The notes beneath the pieces were generated by a model that searched no databases, was not told the DNA's origin, and saw only the letters and a list, made by a program, of their open reading frames with translations. Below, in pieces: positions 16,151 to 29,236 of a DNA stretch of 48,317 bases. Positions within the stretch are counted from its first letter, which is position 1; each line of letters begins with the position of its first letter. The DNA lies in contig NZ_JADPRZ010000024.1 in the NCBI RefSeq assembly GCF_017347095.1, forward strand, positions 1-48,317, read 5' to 3'. A program made the position numbers and the translations under genes. This DNA is from Sporosarcina sp. E16_8 (lineage in GTDB: Bacteria > Bacillota > Bacilli > Bacillales_A > Planococcaceae).

Positions 16151-16857
16151 CTTTTTCAATGAAACGTGTAAATGCTATCTTTCAGAAAGACCTCAAAGAT
16201 ATATTAAGAAACTCAGCGGTTTCGCTTACAGCGTCTATGCCGCTGATTATTGCATTTGTCATGGGCAAGATGAGTGATGATATTGCGGTTGATGGGCATT
16301 ATATGGTTATTAATATCGCAATGGTTACTGTGGGATCATTTATTCAGTGCTGTTTAATTGCTGAAGAGAAAGAGAAGAATACCCTTCGCGGATTAATGTT
16401 GTCGCCTGCTTCGACATTGGAAATACTCGGCGGTAAAAGTTTGTTGAGCTTAATAGCGATGATGATTATTGTTTTAATTGGGGCTTTTTTAACGGGCTAT
16501 CACCCAGAGCAAATTGTTGTTATAGCCATCGCAATCCTGTTCACTTCTTTCTTCTTCATCGGACTGGGAACGCTCCTTGGATTACTTGCTAAATCGGTTA
16601 TGGAAGCTTCTGTTATTATTATGCCATTTATGATTGTGTTCGGTTTTGGATCGATGGCTACGATGTTTGCAGACAAATATCCTATATTGAAAGTGATGGA
16701 TTATACGCCGAATACACAACTTGCGGCCATTGCAGTCAAGGTTGAAAGTGGAATTGGACTTGGTGGAGTTTGGTTGAATTTTGGCATCATTGCGCTTTGG
16801 ATTATCGGTGTTTTTGTTTTGACGAGCATTGTGTTCAAGAGAAAAAGAATGGATTGA
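16147..16857 (+). CDS. ABC-2 type transporter permease
   Basis: A 236-residue membrane protein with about six hydrophobic segments, matching the ABC-2 permease layout. A cytoplasmic N-terminal stretch (FQKDLKDILRN) precedes the first helix; EEKEKNTLRGLMLSP is a typical coupling-region motif after the second helix. It is translationally coupled to the ATPase gene. A family B repeat begins at its stop codon. Substrate unknown. Confidence 0.9.
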   Translation: MTFSMKRVNAIFQKDLKDILRNSAVSLTASMPLIIAFVMGKMSDDIAVDGHYMVINIAMVTVGSFIQCCLIAEEKEKNTLRGLMLSPASTLEILGGKSLLSLIAMMIIVLIGAFLTGYHPEQIVVIAIAILFTSFFFIGLGTLLGLLAKSVMEASVIIMPFMIVFGFGSMATMFADKYPILKVMDYTPNTQLAAIAVKVESGIGLGGVWLNFGIIALWIIGVFVLTSIVFKRKRMD

Positions 16858-16977
16858 TTCTATCCACTCTCCAGCGAAGGCGCCTTACTGGGGTAGCTGA
16901 AGCGATAAGACTGGTAGTGATTTTCTATCAGGCTTATCGTGGGAGGCATCCCCAAGCGCCACAGCGGATTCAATGGA
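16858..16977 (+). repeat. Dispersed repeat family B, copy 3
   Basis: The best preserved match to the copy at 1171. Stem CGATAAG (16903-16909) pairs with CTTATCG (16933-16939), an inner stem CTGGTAG pairs with CTATCAG with one wobble, and the outer GGGGTAGC and GGCATCCCC blocks are present. It lies between the convergent permease and methyltransferase genes and might serve as a transcription barrier. Confidence 0.75.
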
Positions 16978-16992
16978 GTTTTTATTGACCAC

Positions 16993-17685
16993 TTACTCCG
17001 CCTTACAAATCCACCCGCCAAACATGTTAGTCGTGAAGAATTTGGCGATATTTCCAAACCCTGCATCTTGCAATAAACGCACAATCTCCTCTTCAGGAAT
17101 GAAGGAAAGCTTCCGTACGGTTTTCTCCATTTCATCTACTTGTACTTCAGTCAACCTTGTTGAATCCAGCCAGTATGCTTTCCATAAAGCGAATAACTCA
17201 TTTAATGCCGAATCGTTCGGATTACCGTACATGGACGCCATAACGAATGGGGCGCCAGGTGATAGATGGTGTCGGATTTTTTTAAGTAGATTCCTTTTTT
17301 CATCGACATCTTCAATGAAGTGAAGGACGAGAATACAGGTTGCAGCCCCGAACAATTTCCCGTCTAGCACATCATTGACAGTTCCTTCGACAAATTCTAC
17401 ACGGTCATCCATCTTCAAATCGATTGCCTTCATTCGAGCGAAATCAAGCATTGGCGGCGCGGGATCAACTGCTGTAAATGTCCACTCGGGATTTGCTGGC
17501 CCTAATGTAGCGAGTTCATTGCCGCCACCTGCTCCAATAATTAACACACTTTCTTGTTGTGCTATATTTGCCCGAAGATAAGCTTGTACAAGTTTGAACA
17601 TTGAATCGTAGGTAGGGAACGTCCGGCGTACTCCTCTGTCATATTCCGCGGCCATCTCTTTATCAAACTGCATCTTGTCGGTCAT
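16993..17685 (-). CDS. Class I SAM-dependent methyltransferase
   Basis: About 230 residues. The SAM-binding motif I is VLIIGAGGGNELATL, motif II ends in FTAVDPAPPML, and a later FVEGTVNDV block fits motif III. The overall pattern resembles CmoA-like or small-molecule methyltransferases, but the substrate cannot be told. ATG 17685 is chosen over an upstream TTG at 17703; GGATTTGAT upstream is only a weak ribosome binding site, so the start is uncertain. It is transcribed convergently with the ABC operon. Confidence 0.85.
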   Translation of the reverse strand: MTDKMQFDKEMAAEYDRGVRRTFPTYDSMFKLVQAYLRANIAQQESVLIIGAGGGNELATLGPANPEWTFTAVDPAPPMLDFARMKAIDLKMDDRVEFVEGTVNDVLDGKLFGAATCILVLHFIEDVDEKRNLLKKIRHHLSPGAPFVMASMYGNPNDSALNELFALWKAYWLDSTRLTEVQVDEMEKTVRKLSFIPEEEIVRLLQDAGFGNIAKFFTTNMFGGWICKAE

Positions 17686-17768
17686 TTTATCAAATCCAAT
17701 CAATTGTAGTACTAGACTATTTCGTCAAAAGGAGGCGGAACCCTTTTAGTTAGTGGACAATATTGCGA

Positions 17769-17852
17769 AGTTCGCAACGTAACCCCAGAAGTAAACAACG
17801 TTAGTCGCAAAGTAAACAACACACCACGCAAACTAAACAACATACACCCTAA
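17769..17852 (+). repeat. Four-unit tandem array with 21-bp period upstream of yerA
   Basis: Units begin at 17769, 17790, 17811 and 17832, exactly 21 bp apart. The last three start A(G/C)TAAACAAC and end in CGCAA or CCTAA; the first is a weaker AGTTCGCAAC. Conserved and variable halves alternate once per two helical turns. It lies in the divergent region between the methyltransferase and yerA genes. Confidence 0.65.
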
Positions 17853-17891
17853 AACGCATTCTGCGTTTGTCCCAATATCAAAAGATGTCTA

Positions 17892-17950
17892 CTGAACTCA
17901 CTATTTATTTCCTTAATGCTATGCTAGGATAAATAGTATGAATAGTTCAG
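17892..17950 (+). promoter_or_regulatory. Long inverted repeat in the yerA leader
   Basis: CTGAACT (17892) and CTATTTAT pair with ATAAATAG and AGTTCAG (ending 17950). The structure ends 18 bases before the yerA start codon and directly before its ribosome binding site AAAGGGAG. It could be an operator or an mRNA stem; the sequence does not show which. Confidence 0.4.
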
Positions 17951-17968
17951 TTAAAGGGAGAGTGTATC

Positions 17969-19687
17969 ATGTGGGAGCCTAAAGAAATAAAAGACCAATT
18001 ACATATGATTGACGGCAAGAAGGCGCCGGACCTTATTATTATCAATGCAGAATATTTACATTCAATCTATAAAAAGTGGGTAACAGGCAATATTTGGATT
18101 GCTGGCGACCGGATTGTTTACGCTGGCAATGAGATGCCGGCAATGACAGAAGGCGCCGAGATCTTTGATGCTACGGGGAAGAAAATTGTTCCTGGTTATA
18201 TTGAACCGCATGTTCATCCATTTCAATTGTACAACCCACGGACGTTCGCGGATTATGCATCGCGGCTTGGGACAACGACATTCATTTCGGATAATCTCAT
18301 ATTATTCATGTCCCTTGATAACGAAACATCGTTTGCGTTGCTTGATGAGTTGAATAAATTGCCGTTTTCGTTTTACTGGTGGGCGCGGTTTGACTCACAG
18401 ACAATTCTACAGAATGAGGCTGAATTGTTTAATCTAGCGTCTATTAAAGAGTGGATTGAACGTCCAGAAGTGCTGGTGGGTGGGGAATTGACAGGCTGGC
18501 CGCGGCTGATGGCTGGTGAACCCAACATGGTCGCTTCTGTAAATGCTGCAAAAATAGGGGGCAAGAAAATCGAAGGGCATTTCCCCGGCGCTTCTGAGCG
18601 GACCTTGGCACGGATGCGTCTTCTTGGAACAGACGGTGATCATGAAGCGATGACGGTAGAAGAAGTAGAGGCACGGCTACTGCACGGGTATGGAGTGACG
18701 CTTCGCTATTCGTCTATTCGCCCAGATCTTCCGCATTTATTGAAAGACATTGTTGCGAAAGAATTAAATGTGTTTGATCATTTGATGATGACGACTGACG
18801 GCTCGACACCTTCGTTTCACCTAGACGGTGTCGTGGATAAATGTATCCGCGCTGCACTTGAAGCGGGGGTTCCACCAATTGATGCATACCAGATGGCGTC
18901 TTATAACGTAGCGCGCTATTATGACATGACCGATTTACACGGATTCATTGCGACAGGTCGTTATGCAACGTTAAATATCCTTGAGGATGAATACAATCCA
19001 GTACCGACGGATGTTTTATCCAAAGGGAAATGGTTGAAACGTGAAAATGAATCGACTGAACCTTTCCAGGCCATTGACTGGTCGTTTGTTGAAGCGTTTG
19101 CACCGAATTTCAATCTTGATGAATCGGATTTCATATTTGACAACCCGGTTGGAATCGAAATGCTCAACGACGTCATTACAAAACCGTATAATGTGGCGAT
19201 TGACACAAAAGGCGATAAACTTGCAGATGATCACGATGAAAGTTTCCTGATGCTTCTCGATAGGAATGGGAAATGGCATGTCAACGCAGTTATTAAAGGG
19301 TTCGCAACAGGGATTCAAGGCTTTGCGTCTTCGTATTCCAATACTGGGGATTTTATCTTAATCGGCAAGGATAAAAAAGAAATGCACAATGCCTTCAAGG
19401 AAATTAAACGAATTGGCGGGGGGATGGTGCTCTCGGAGAACGGTGGAATCGTCGCGACACTTCCATTGCCAATCGGCGGCGGATTATCGGCGGAGCCGGT
19501 TCATAAATTGATTGAACAAGAGTTAGAATTGAAAAGAGCGCTTGCAGAACGCGGCTATACGAAAGGCGATGCGATCTACACGTTGCTGTTCCTACAATCA
19601 ACACATTTGCCGTACATACGTATCACGCAGATGGGACTGTATGATGTTATGAAAAAAGAAATTATTGTTCCGGCAACGGGAAGATAG
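17969..19687 (+). CDS. yerA: Adenine deaminase-like amidohydrolase YerA
   Basis: A 572-residue metal-dependent amidohydrolase of the adenine deaminase family (B. subtilis YerA is about this size). The metal-binding HVH of EPHVHP (81-83), a GHFPGAS block and an HLMMTTDGS block with the metal-binding aspartate are present. Adenine deaminase converts adenine to hypoxanthine, so it would feed purine salvage, in keeping with the adjacent pur operon. YerA-type proteins are a separate subgroup and activity on adenine is not certain. The start follows AAAGGGAGAGTGTATC. Confidence 0.9.
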   Translation: MWEPKEIKDQLHMIDGKKAPDLIIINAEYLHSIYKKWVTGNIWIAGDRIVYAGNEMPAMTEGAEIFDATGKKIVPGYIEPHVHPFQLYNPRTFADYASRLGTTTFISDNLILFMSLDNETSFALLDELNKLPFSFYWWARFDSQTILQNEAELFNLASIKEWIERPEVLVGGELTGWPRLMAGEPNMVASVNAAKIGGKKIEGHFPGASERTLARMRLLGTDGDHEAMTVEEVEARLLHGYGVTLRYSSIRPDLPHLLKDIVAKELNVFDHLMMTTDGSTPSFHLDGVVDKCIRAALEAGVPPIDAYQMASYNVARYYDMTDLHGFIATGRYATLNILEDEYNPVPTDVLSKGKWLKRENESTEPFQAIDWSFVEAFAPNFNLDESDFIFDNPVGIEMLNDVITKPYNVAIDTKGDKLADDHDESFLMLLDRNGKWHVNAVIKGFATGIQGFASSYSNTGDFILIGKDKKEMHNAFKEIKRIGGGMVLSENGGIVATLPLPIGGGLSAEPVHKLIEQELELKRALAERGYTKGDAIYTLLFLQSTHLPYIRITQMGLYDVMKKEIIVPATGR

Positions 19688-19696
19688 GGGGCAAAG

Positions 19697-20764
19697 ATGG
19701 AGAAGAAAATGACAGGATGGCTATTGTTCATAGCGATCTTACTATTGCTGTTAGCGGCGTGTTCGAAAGAAGAGAAGGCGGAGGACGAAGATATACCCCA
19801 GCCGATAGAGGAAGAACAGGAACTAATCGTTGAAGAAGAACCTGTACAGGGCCCAACTTTGTATAAAGAACCGTTCACTGGTGTTCTATCAGAAGAGGAA
19901 AGTACCCATCGCGCTGTTCTTGCGACGATTAATAACCATCCGCTAGCAAGGCCGCAATCAGGTATTAGTGATGCTGATATTGTCTATGAACTTGCAGCAG
20001 AGGGCAACATCACAAGGCTTTTGGCATTATTCCAAAGTGAAATTCCTGAAGAAATCGGCCCTATCCGCAGTGCTAGGGATTACTTTGTGCATATCTCAAA
20101 AGGCCTTGATGCATTTTACGTGGCGCACGGATATAGCCCTGATGCCAAACAAATGCTACAAGATCGTTTCGTGGATAATATAAATGGCATGCAATATGAT
20201 GGGACGCTGTTCAATCGCTCCAAGGAACGAAGAGCTCCGCATAATTCGTATATAACGAAGGATAATGTGCTAGCGGGTATGGAGAAGACCCATTCGTCGA
20301 CAGAGTTGTCAGTAATACCGGCATTTTCTTTCCTAGAATCGATAGAAGATGCTAAAATAGGAGATATCGCATCAATGCTCGTTGTTCGTTATGGAACAGA
20401 TCCGGATTTTACAAGCACGTATTCTTATGATGCTGAAAAAGGAACGTATAATAGAATGGTAAAAGGGATACAAACAGTCGATAAATCCAATGAAAGACCA
20501 GTGGAGCTATCCAATATACTTATATTCGAAACAGCTCATCGTACAATCGATAATGTCGGCAGACAGTCAGTCGATATTGAGTCGGGCGGTAAAGGTATGT
20601 TGTTCCATGCAGGTATTGAAAAGGAAATCGAATGGAAAAATATTGACGGAATCCTAACGCCTATTGAAAATGGTGTTCCCGCGAAACTTGTTCCGGGTAA
20701 AACATGGATTCATATCGTTTCCACTAAACCTGGAATGGAAACGTCTGTCACATATACCCCTTAG
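19697..20764 (+). CDS. yerB: DUF3048 lipoprotein YerB
   Basis: A 355-residue lipoprotein. A short positive N-terminus, a hydrophobic stretch and the lipobox LAAC (Cys about 22) are followed by an acidic linker rich in glutamate. The DUF3048 region includes IGPIRSARDYF and a C-terminal PGKTWIHIV block. It would be anchored to the outer face of the membrane. Function is unknown. Order yerA-yerB-yerC matches B. subtilis, with only nine bases between yerA and yerB. Confidence 0.92.
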   Translation: MEKKMTGWLLFIAILLLLLAACSKEEKAEDEDIPQPIEEEQELIVEEEPVQGPTLYKEPFTGVLSEEESTHRAVLATINNHPLARPQSGISDADIVYELAAEGNITRLLALFQSEIPEEIGPIRSARDYFVHISKGLDAFYVAHGYSPDAKQMLQDRFVDNINGMQYDGTLFNRSKERRAPHNSYITKDNVLAGMEKTHSSTELSVIPAFSFLESIEDAKIGDIASMLVVRYGTDPDFTSTYSYDAEKGTYNRMVKGIQTVDKSNERPVELSNILIFETAHRTIDNVGRQSVDIESGGKGMLFHAGIEKEIEWKNIDGILTPIENGVPAKLVPGKTWIHIVSTKPGMETSVTYTP

Positions 20765-20791
20765 GAAATTCATTCAGAGAGAGGGAGACAT

Positions 20792-21112
20792 ATGCAAATC
20801 GACAAAATCCGTGGTCATCAGACGGACCAATTATTTAAAGCAATGCTCGAATTAAAAGACCTCGATGAATGTTATGAATTTTTTGATGATCTCGTCACAA
20901 TAAGTGAATTACAGTCACTCGCCCAACGTCTCGAAGTGGCGCAAATGCTTATGATGAAGAAGACATACGATAAGATACAAGGTGAGACAGGTGCCAGTAC
21001 TGCAACAATTTCAAGGGTACGGCGCTGTGTGGATTACGGCTCTGGTGGGTATGGAAAAGTGCTTGGACGCCTCTATCCACAAGTAGATGAAGAGGAAGCT
21101 AAGACTAAATAA
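20792..21112 (+). CDS. yerC: YerC/YecD family TrpR-like regulator
   Basis: A 106-residue protein of the TrpR-related YerC/YecD family. A helical N-terminus (LFKAMLELKDLDECYEFF) is followed by LQSLAQRLEVAQML and the helix-turn-helix YDKIQGETGASTATISRVRRCV. It is a likely DNA-binding regulator with an undetermined target. GAGAGAGGGAGAC precedes the ATG. A truncated repeat and a terminator follow, so yerA-yerB-yerC is probably one unit. Confidence 0.93.
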   Translation: MQIDKIRGHQTDQLFKAMLELKDLDECYEFFDDLVTISELQSLAQRLEVAQMLMMKKTYDKIQGETGASTATISRVRRCVDYGSGGYGKVLGRLYPQVDEEEAKTK

Positions 21113-21116
21113 GATG

Positions 21117-21144
21117 CCTTCTGAGCTTCAGGCGCCAGACGCTT
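21117..21144 (+). repeat. Fragment of dispersed repeat family A
   Basis: Only the left end is present (GAGCTTCAGGCGCCAGACGC), matching the start of the copies at 2727 and 30800. It sits between yerC and its terminator. Confidence 0.6.
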
Positions 21145-21152
21145 TTAGTTAG

Positions 21153-21186
21153 AACCGGACAGGGAAAGAATCTGTCCGGTTTTTTT
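21153..21186 (+). terminator. Terminator after yerC
   Basis: AACCGGACA (21153-21161) pairs with TGTCCGGTT (21173-21181), followed by a run of T. Confidence 0.9.
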
Positions 21187-21229
21187 GGTATACTAGAGAA
21201 ACGTACATTATAAGATTGGGTGGTCAAAC

Positions 21230-21922
21230 ATGGATTTCACAACATGGCGTCATGCCTTTAAATTAGATCCTGAAAAAACAGTGACAGACGAACAATTGGA
21301 ACTGCTTGCCGAATCAGGAACAGATGGAATTATCGTTGGAGGAACGGATGGAGTGACACTCGATAACGTACTTGATTTACTTGTCCGTATTAGAAGGTAT
21401 TCCGTTTCAGTTGCACTTGAAATATCGACAGTTGACTCAGTGACACCGGGTTTTGATTATTATTTCATCCCAACGGTGCTTAACTCGACGAAAGTCGAAT
21501 GGATTAATGGCCTCCACCATTCCGCCCTCCGTGAATACGGTCATATGATGGACTGGGATGAAATTCAGCCGGAGGGATATTGTATTATGAACCCTGACTG
21601 TAAAGCGGCGAAATTGACCGGCGTAACAGAAGTACCGGACGAGGAGGATGTCATCGCCTATGCTCGCATGGCGGAACATCTATTCAAATTACCCATTTTT
21701 TATCTAGAATACAGCGGTATATACGGTGATCCTAGGGTAGTAGAAGCAGCATCACGCGTACTCGAAAAAACACGCCTTTTTTACGGCGGTGGCATTAGAA
21801 ATGGCGAAGATGCTAAAAAGATGGCTGAAATTGCGGATACGATTATCGTTGGCAACGTCATTTATGAAGATTTCAAGGCGGCACTAGCAACGGTAGACGC
21901 AGTGAAATCGGTTTCCCGTTAA
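21230..21922 (+). CDS. pcrB: Heptaprenylglyceryl phosphate synthase PcrB
   Basis: A 230-residue TIM-barrel prenyltransferase. In Bacillales PcrB couples heptaprenyl diphosphate to sn-glycerol-1-phosphate. Family blocks [12 protein letters not shown] (about 33-44), [31 protein letters not shown] and FYGGGIRN are intact. GGGTGGTC precedes the ATG. It lies directly upstream of pcrA as in B. subtilis. Confidence 0.96.
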   Translation: MDFTTWRHAFKLDPEKTVTDEQLELLAESGTDGIIVGGTDGVTLDNVLDLLVRIRRYSVSVALEISTVDSVTPGFDYYFIPTVLNSTKVEWINGLHHSALREYGHMMDWDEIQPEGYCIMNPDCKAAKLTGVTEVPDEEDVIAYARMAEHLFKLPIFYLEYSGIYGDPRVVEAASRVLEKTRLFYGGGIRNGEDAKKMAEIADTIIVGNVIYEDFKAALATVDAVKSVSR

Positions 21923-21974
21923 GACGAAATCAGTGTATAATAAAAGAACAAATGTTCCGAGAGGGCGATAATAG

Positions 21975-26251
<4,277 letters not shown>

Positions 26252-26253
26252 TT

Positions 26254-27384
26254 ATGATGAAAAAAATAGGTATACTACCTGGGCTTGCAGCCATTCTTCT
26301 ACTTGGAGGGTGTCTTCCTTCATTCGGAACAGAGAAAGAGGAAGTCATCCAGGAGAATGAAGAAAGCGTTGAAGAGACAGTCATGATACCGGATGTACAA
26401 TTGAAAGAGGAGTTTTACAAGACACCCATCCCTTTCAAGAAAAGTGCAAGCCGTGGTTTGATCGTCAACAATATAGATACAAAATACGATATACAGGAAG
26501 CGGAAGAAGGGCTCTTACGTCTTTCCAATCAGCATTTCAATACGAAAAACCATTACTTCCAAGAAGGGCAACATATTGACAAGGAGACTGCCAGTGCCTG
26601 GCTGTCAAGAAGTTCTGCGAATAAAGCCGGTTTGAATCCACCCATCGAGGAAGGCATGAGCGAAGAGACAGCCTCGGAAGTTGCGCCGAATTATCTGGCC
26701 CATATCGTCGAACAGAACTACCTCGTTATGACAGATGAAAAGAAACTTCAGCTTGCTGGTATTTCGGTCGGTCTAGCACTCAACTCAATGAGCTATTCGA
26801 GAAGTGGAAAAGAGACCGGAATAAACGATAAGGTACTCGAACAGCAAGGCATGAAAATGGCAGAAGAAATCGTTCGACGCCTTCGCACACAGGAAGGGCT
26901 ATCAGAGATCCCAATTGTAGTCGGACTGTTTAAACAGGAGGAACGCAACTCCATTGTTCCCGGCACATACTTTGCGACAGCTATTGCTGGAAAAGGGCAA
27001 TCTACACCTACAGGATGGAAAGAAGTTAACGAGAAGTATGTCGTGTTCCCAGCGGCTTCAGAAACTGGAGAATACAGGGATATGAATACAACATTTGATA
27101 ACTTTAAACAGGATATCGATGCGTATTTCCCGAGTTTCGTTAACGTCATTGGCACCGGATTTTATAAGGACAATAACTTAAAATCACTTGAAATAAAAGT
27201 GCCAATCCAATTCTTTGGTACAAGTGAAACGATCGGCTTCACGCAATATATGACGTCACTCGTTAATAAGTATTTCCCGAATGTGCATACAGAAGTAAGT
27301 ATAACGTCCGTCAACGGACCGGAAGCATTAATCGTGAAAGAGGCCGATGATGATAAGCCATTCGTTCATATTTACGGCTATTGA
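26254..27384 (+). CDS. camS: CamS family lipoprotein
   Basis: A 376-residue lipoprotein of the CamS family (B. subtilis YerH), the precursor family of the enterococcal sex pheromone cAM373. The signal sequence ends in the lipobox LLGGC (Cys about 20). Blocks such as LSNQHFNT, VGLALNSMSY, GTYFATA and GTGFYKDN match my recollection of the family. The start follows GGAGTAATTATG, two bases after ligA, so it is cotranscribed. The cellular role of the mature protein is unknown. Confidence 0.93.
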   Translation: MMKKIGILPGLAAILLLGGCLPSFGTEKEEVIQENEESVEETVMIPDVQLKEEFYKTPIPFKKSASRGLIVNNIDTKYDIQEAEEGLLRLSNQHFNTKNHYFQEGQHIDKETASAWLSRSSANKAGLNPPIEEGMSEETASEVAPNYLAHIVEQNYLVMTDEKKLQLAGISVGLALNSMSYSRSGKETGINDKVLEQQGMKMAEEIVRRLRTQEGLSEIPIVVGLFKQEERNSIVPGTYFATAIAGKGQSTPTGWKEVNEKYVVFPAASETGEYRDMNTTFDNFKQDIDAYFPSFVNVIGTGFYKDNNLKSLEIKVPIQFFGTSETIGFTQYMTSLVNKYFPNVHTEVSITSVNGPEALIVKEADDDKPFVHIYGY

Positions 27385-27457
27385 TCAACATAACTTTTCA
27401 TCATAATAGGAAGATGATATGATTAACCGTACAATTCAAAGAGGAGGAGGAGAAAAA

Positions 27458-27745
27458 ATGACACAATTGACGATAGATGAAGTGAAACGTCACGCAGGTC
27501 TTGCAAGAATTGCAATGACAGACGCTGAGGCAGGAATGTTCGCTGAGCAACTCGAAGACATGATTGGATTTTCCAATAAACTCCAAGAAGTGGACACTGA
27601 GCAAATTGCTCCAATGACACATCCACTGCCGCTTTACAATGTATTGCGTAAAGATATTGCGACAGACGCGCTAGACAGGGAAAAGATGTTGAAGAGTGTG
27701 AAAGACCACGAAGACGGACAAATCAAAGTGCCGACTATCCTTTGA
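27458..27745 (+). CDS. gatC: Asp-tRNA(Asn)/Glu-tRNA(Gln) amidotransferase subunit GatC
   Basis: A 95-residue GatC, the small subunit that holds GatA and GatB together. The N-terminal DEVKRHAGLARIAMTD and the middle TEQIAPMTHPLPL match the family. ATG 27458 follows AGAGGAGGAGGAG; an upstream ATG at 27419 would lie before this site and is rejected. It starts the gatCAB operon. Confidence 0.96.
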   Translation: MTQLTIDEVKRHAGLARIAMTDAEAGMFAEQLEDMIGFSNKLQEVDTEQIAPMTHPLPLYNVLRKDIATDALDREKMLKSVKDHEDGQIKVPTIL

Positions 27746-27770
27746 TGAATGGATTTAAGGAGGAAGAAAA

Positions 27771-29234
27771 ATGACGTTATTCAAAAAGACGGCAACAGAG
27801 CTTCAGTCGCTATTACATAATCGGGAAGTATCTGTCAAAGAACTGACGGCAGAATCACTAAACCGTATTGCACAAATGGATGGACAGGTACAAGCTTTCT
27901 TGTCGACGAATGAAGACCAAGCACTAGCTAAAGCAGAAGAATTGGACAAACTACCAATGGACGGACGTGGATCCCTATTCGGTTTGCCAATCGGTCTGAA
28001 AGATAATATCGTCACAAAAGGCATTGTTACAACTGCTGCAAGTAAGATGCTAGAAGAATTCGTACCCGTTTACGATGCGACAGTGGTTGATAAAATCAAC
28101 GAAGCAGGCATGGTAACAATCGGGAAACTAAACATGGACGAATTTGCCATGGGATCGACAACAGAACGCTCTGCATTCAAGACGACACATAATCCATGGA
28201 ATCTCGACTACGTACCAGGCGGCTCATCAGGCGGTTCTGCGGCAGCAGTTGCAGCTGGCGAAGTGCCGTTCGCACTTGGTTCAGATACAGGCGGCTCCGT
28301 CCGTCAACCCGCTGCATTTTGTGGCGTTGTTGGCATGAAGCCAACATATGGCCGCGTATCACGCTCTGGTCTTGTTGCGTTCGCATCATCACTAGACCAA
28401 ATTGGTCCGATTACGCGCAACGTTGAAGACAATGCATTATTGCTAAGTGCAATTGCAGGCTTAGATCCAAAAGATTCATCTACTTCTCCGCAGGCAGTTC
28501 CTGATTTCAGAGCTGCGCTAACTGGCGACATCAAAGGTTTGAAAATCGGTGTTCCAGCTGAGTATTTAGGTGAAGGTGTATCCGCAGAAGCGAAAAATGC
28601 AGTGATGGAAGCGCTCAAAGTGCTTGAATCACTTGGTGCTGAGTGGGAAGAAGTTTCACTTCCGCATTCGAAGTATGCATCTCCCGTTTACTATGTCATT
28701 TCTTCATCTGAAGCATCATCTAATCTGGCTCGTTTTGACGGTATTCGCTATGGCTATCGTGCTGAAGGCGTCCAGAATCTTGAAGAACTATACGCGCGTT
28801 CACGTTCTGAAGCTTTTGGCGATGAAGTGAAAAAACGTATTTTATTCGGTATGTATTCATTAGGAGCAGCTCATCACGAGGACTTATATGTTAAATCGCA
28901 AAAAGTACGTACGCTTATTGCACAAGACTTTGCGAATCTTTTTGAGAAATACGATGTAATCATCGGACCTTCATCTGCGACAACGGCTTATAAGATTGGT
29001 GAAAAACTTGAAGATCCATTGACGCTGTACGCAAATGACATTTTGACAGTTCCGATTAACCTTGCGGGTGTACCGGCAATTTCGGTACCATGCGGATTTT
29101 CGAATGGACTTCCACTAGGTCTTCAAATCATCGGGAAACATTACGATGAAGCGACACTTTACAAAGTGGCACATGCTTACGAACAAGCGACTGATTTCCA
29201 TACACAAACTCCAGTCATATGGGAGGGGAAATAA
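27771..29234 (+). CDS. gatA: Glutamyl-tRNA(Gln) amidotransferase subunit GatA
   Basis: A 487-residue amidase-signature enzyme supplying ammonia to GatB. The triad is Lys77, Ser152 and Ser176 ([32 protein letters not shown]). Some positions recalled as conserved differ, such as VSRSGL for VSRYGL and GPSSAT for GPTAPT. AAGGAGGAAGAAAA precedes the start. GatCAB converts Glu-tRNA(Gln) to Gln-tRNA(Gln) in organisms lacking GlnRS. Confidence 0.96.
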   Translation: MTLFKKTATELQSLLHNREVSVKELTAESLNRIAQMDGQVQAFLSTNEDQALAKAEELDKLPMDGRGSLFGLPIGLKDNIVTKGIVTTAASKMLEEFVPVYDATVVDKINEAGMVTIGKLNMDEFAMGSTTERSAFKTTHNPWNLDYVPGGSSGGSAAAVAAGEVPFALGSDTGGSVRQPAAFCGVVGMKPTYGRVSRSGLVAFASSLDQIGPITRNVEDNALLLSAIAGLDPKDSSTSPQAVPDFRAALTGDIKGLKIGVPAEYLGEGVSAEAKNAVMEALKVLESLGAEWEEVSLPHSKYASPVYYVISSSEASSNLARFDGIRYGYRAEGVQNLEELYARSRSEAFGDEVKKRILFGMYSLGAAHHEDLYVKSQKVRTLIAQDFANLFEKYDVIIGPSSATTAYKIGEKLEDPLTLYANDILTVPINLAGVPAISVPCGFSNGLPLGLQIIGKHYDEATLYKVAHAYEQATDFHTQTPVIWEGK

Positions 29235-29236
29235 TA

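Noticed and set aside
17769..17852. CRISPR array
   Set aside because: Units of 21 bp with a 10-base conserved half and no spacers of proper length, no cas genes; the same applies to 36040-36123.
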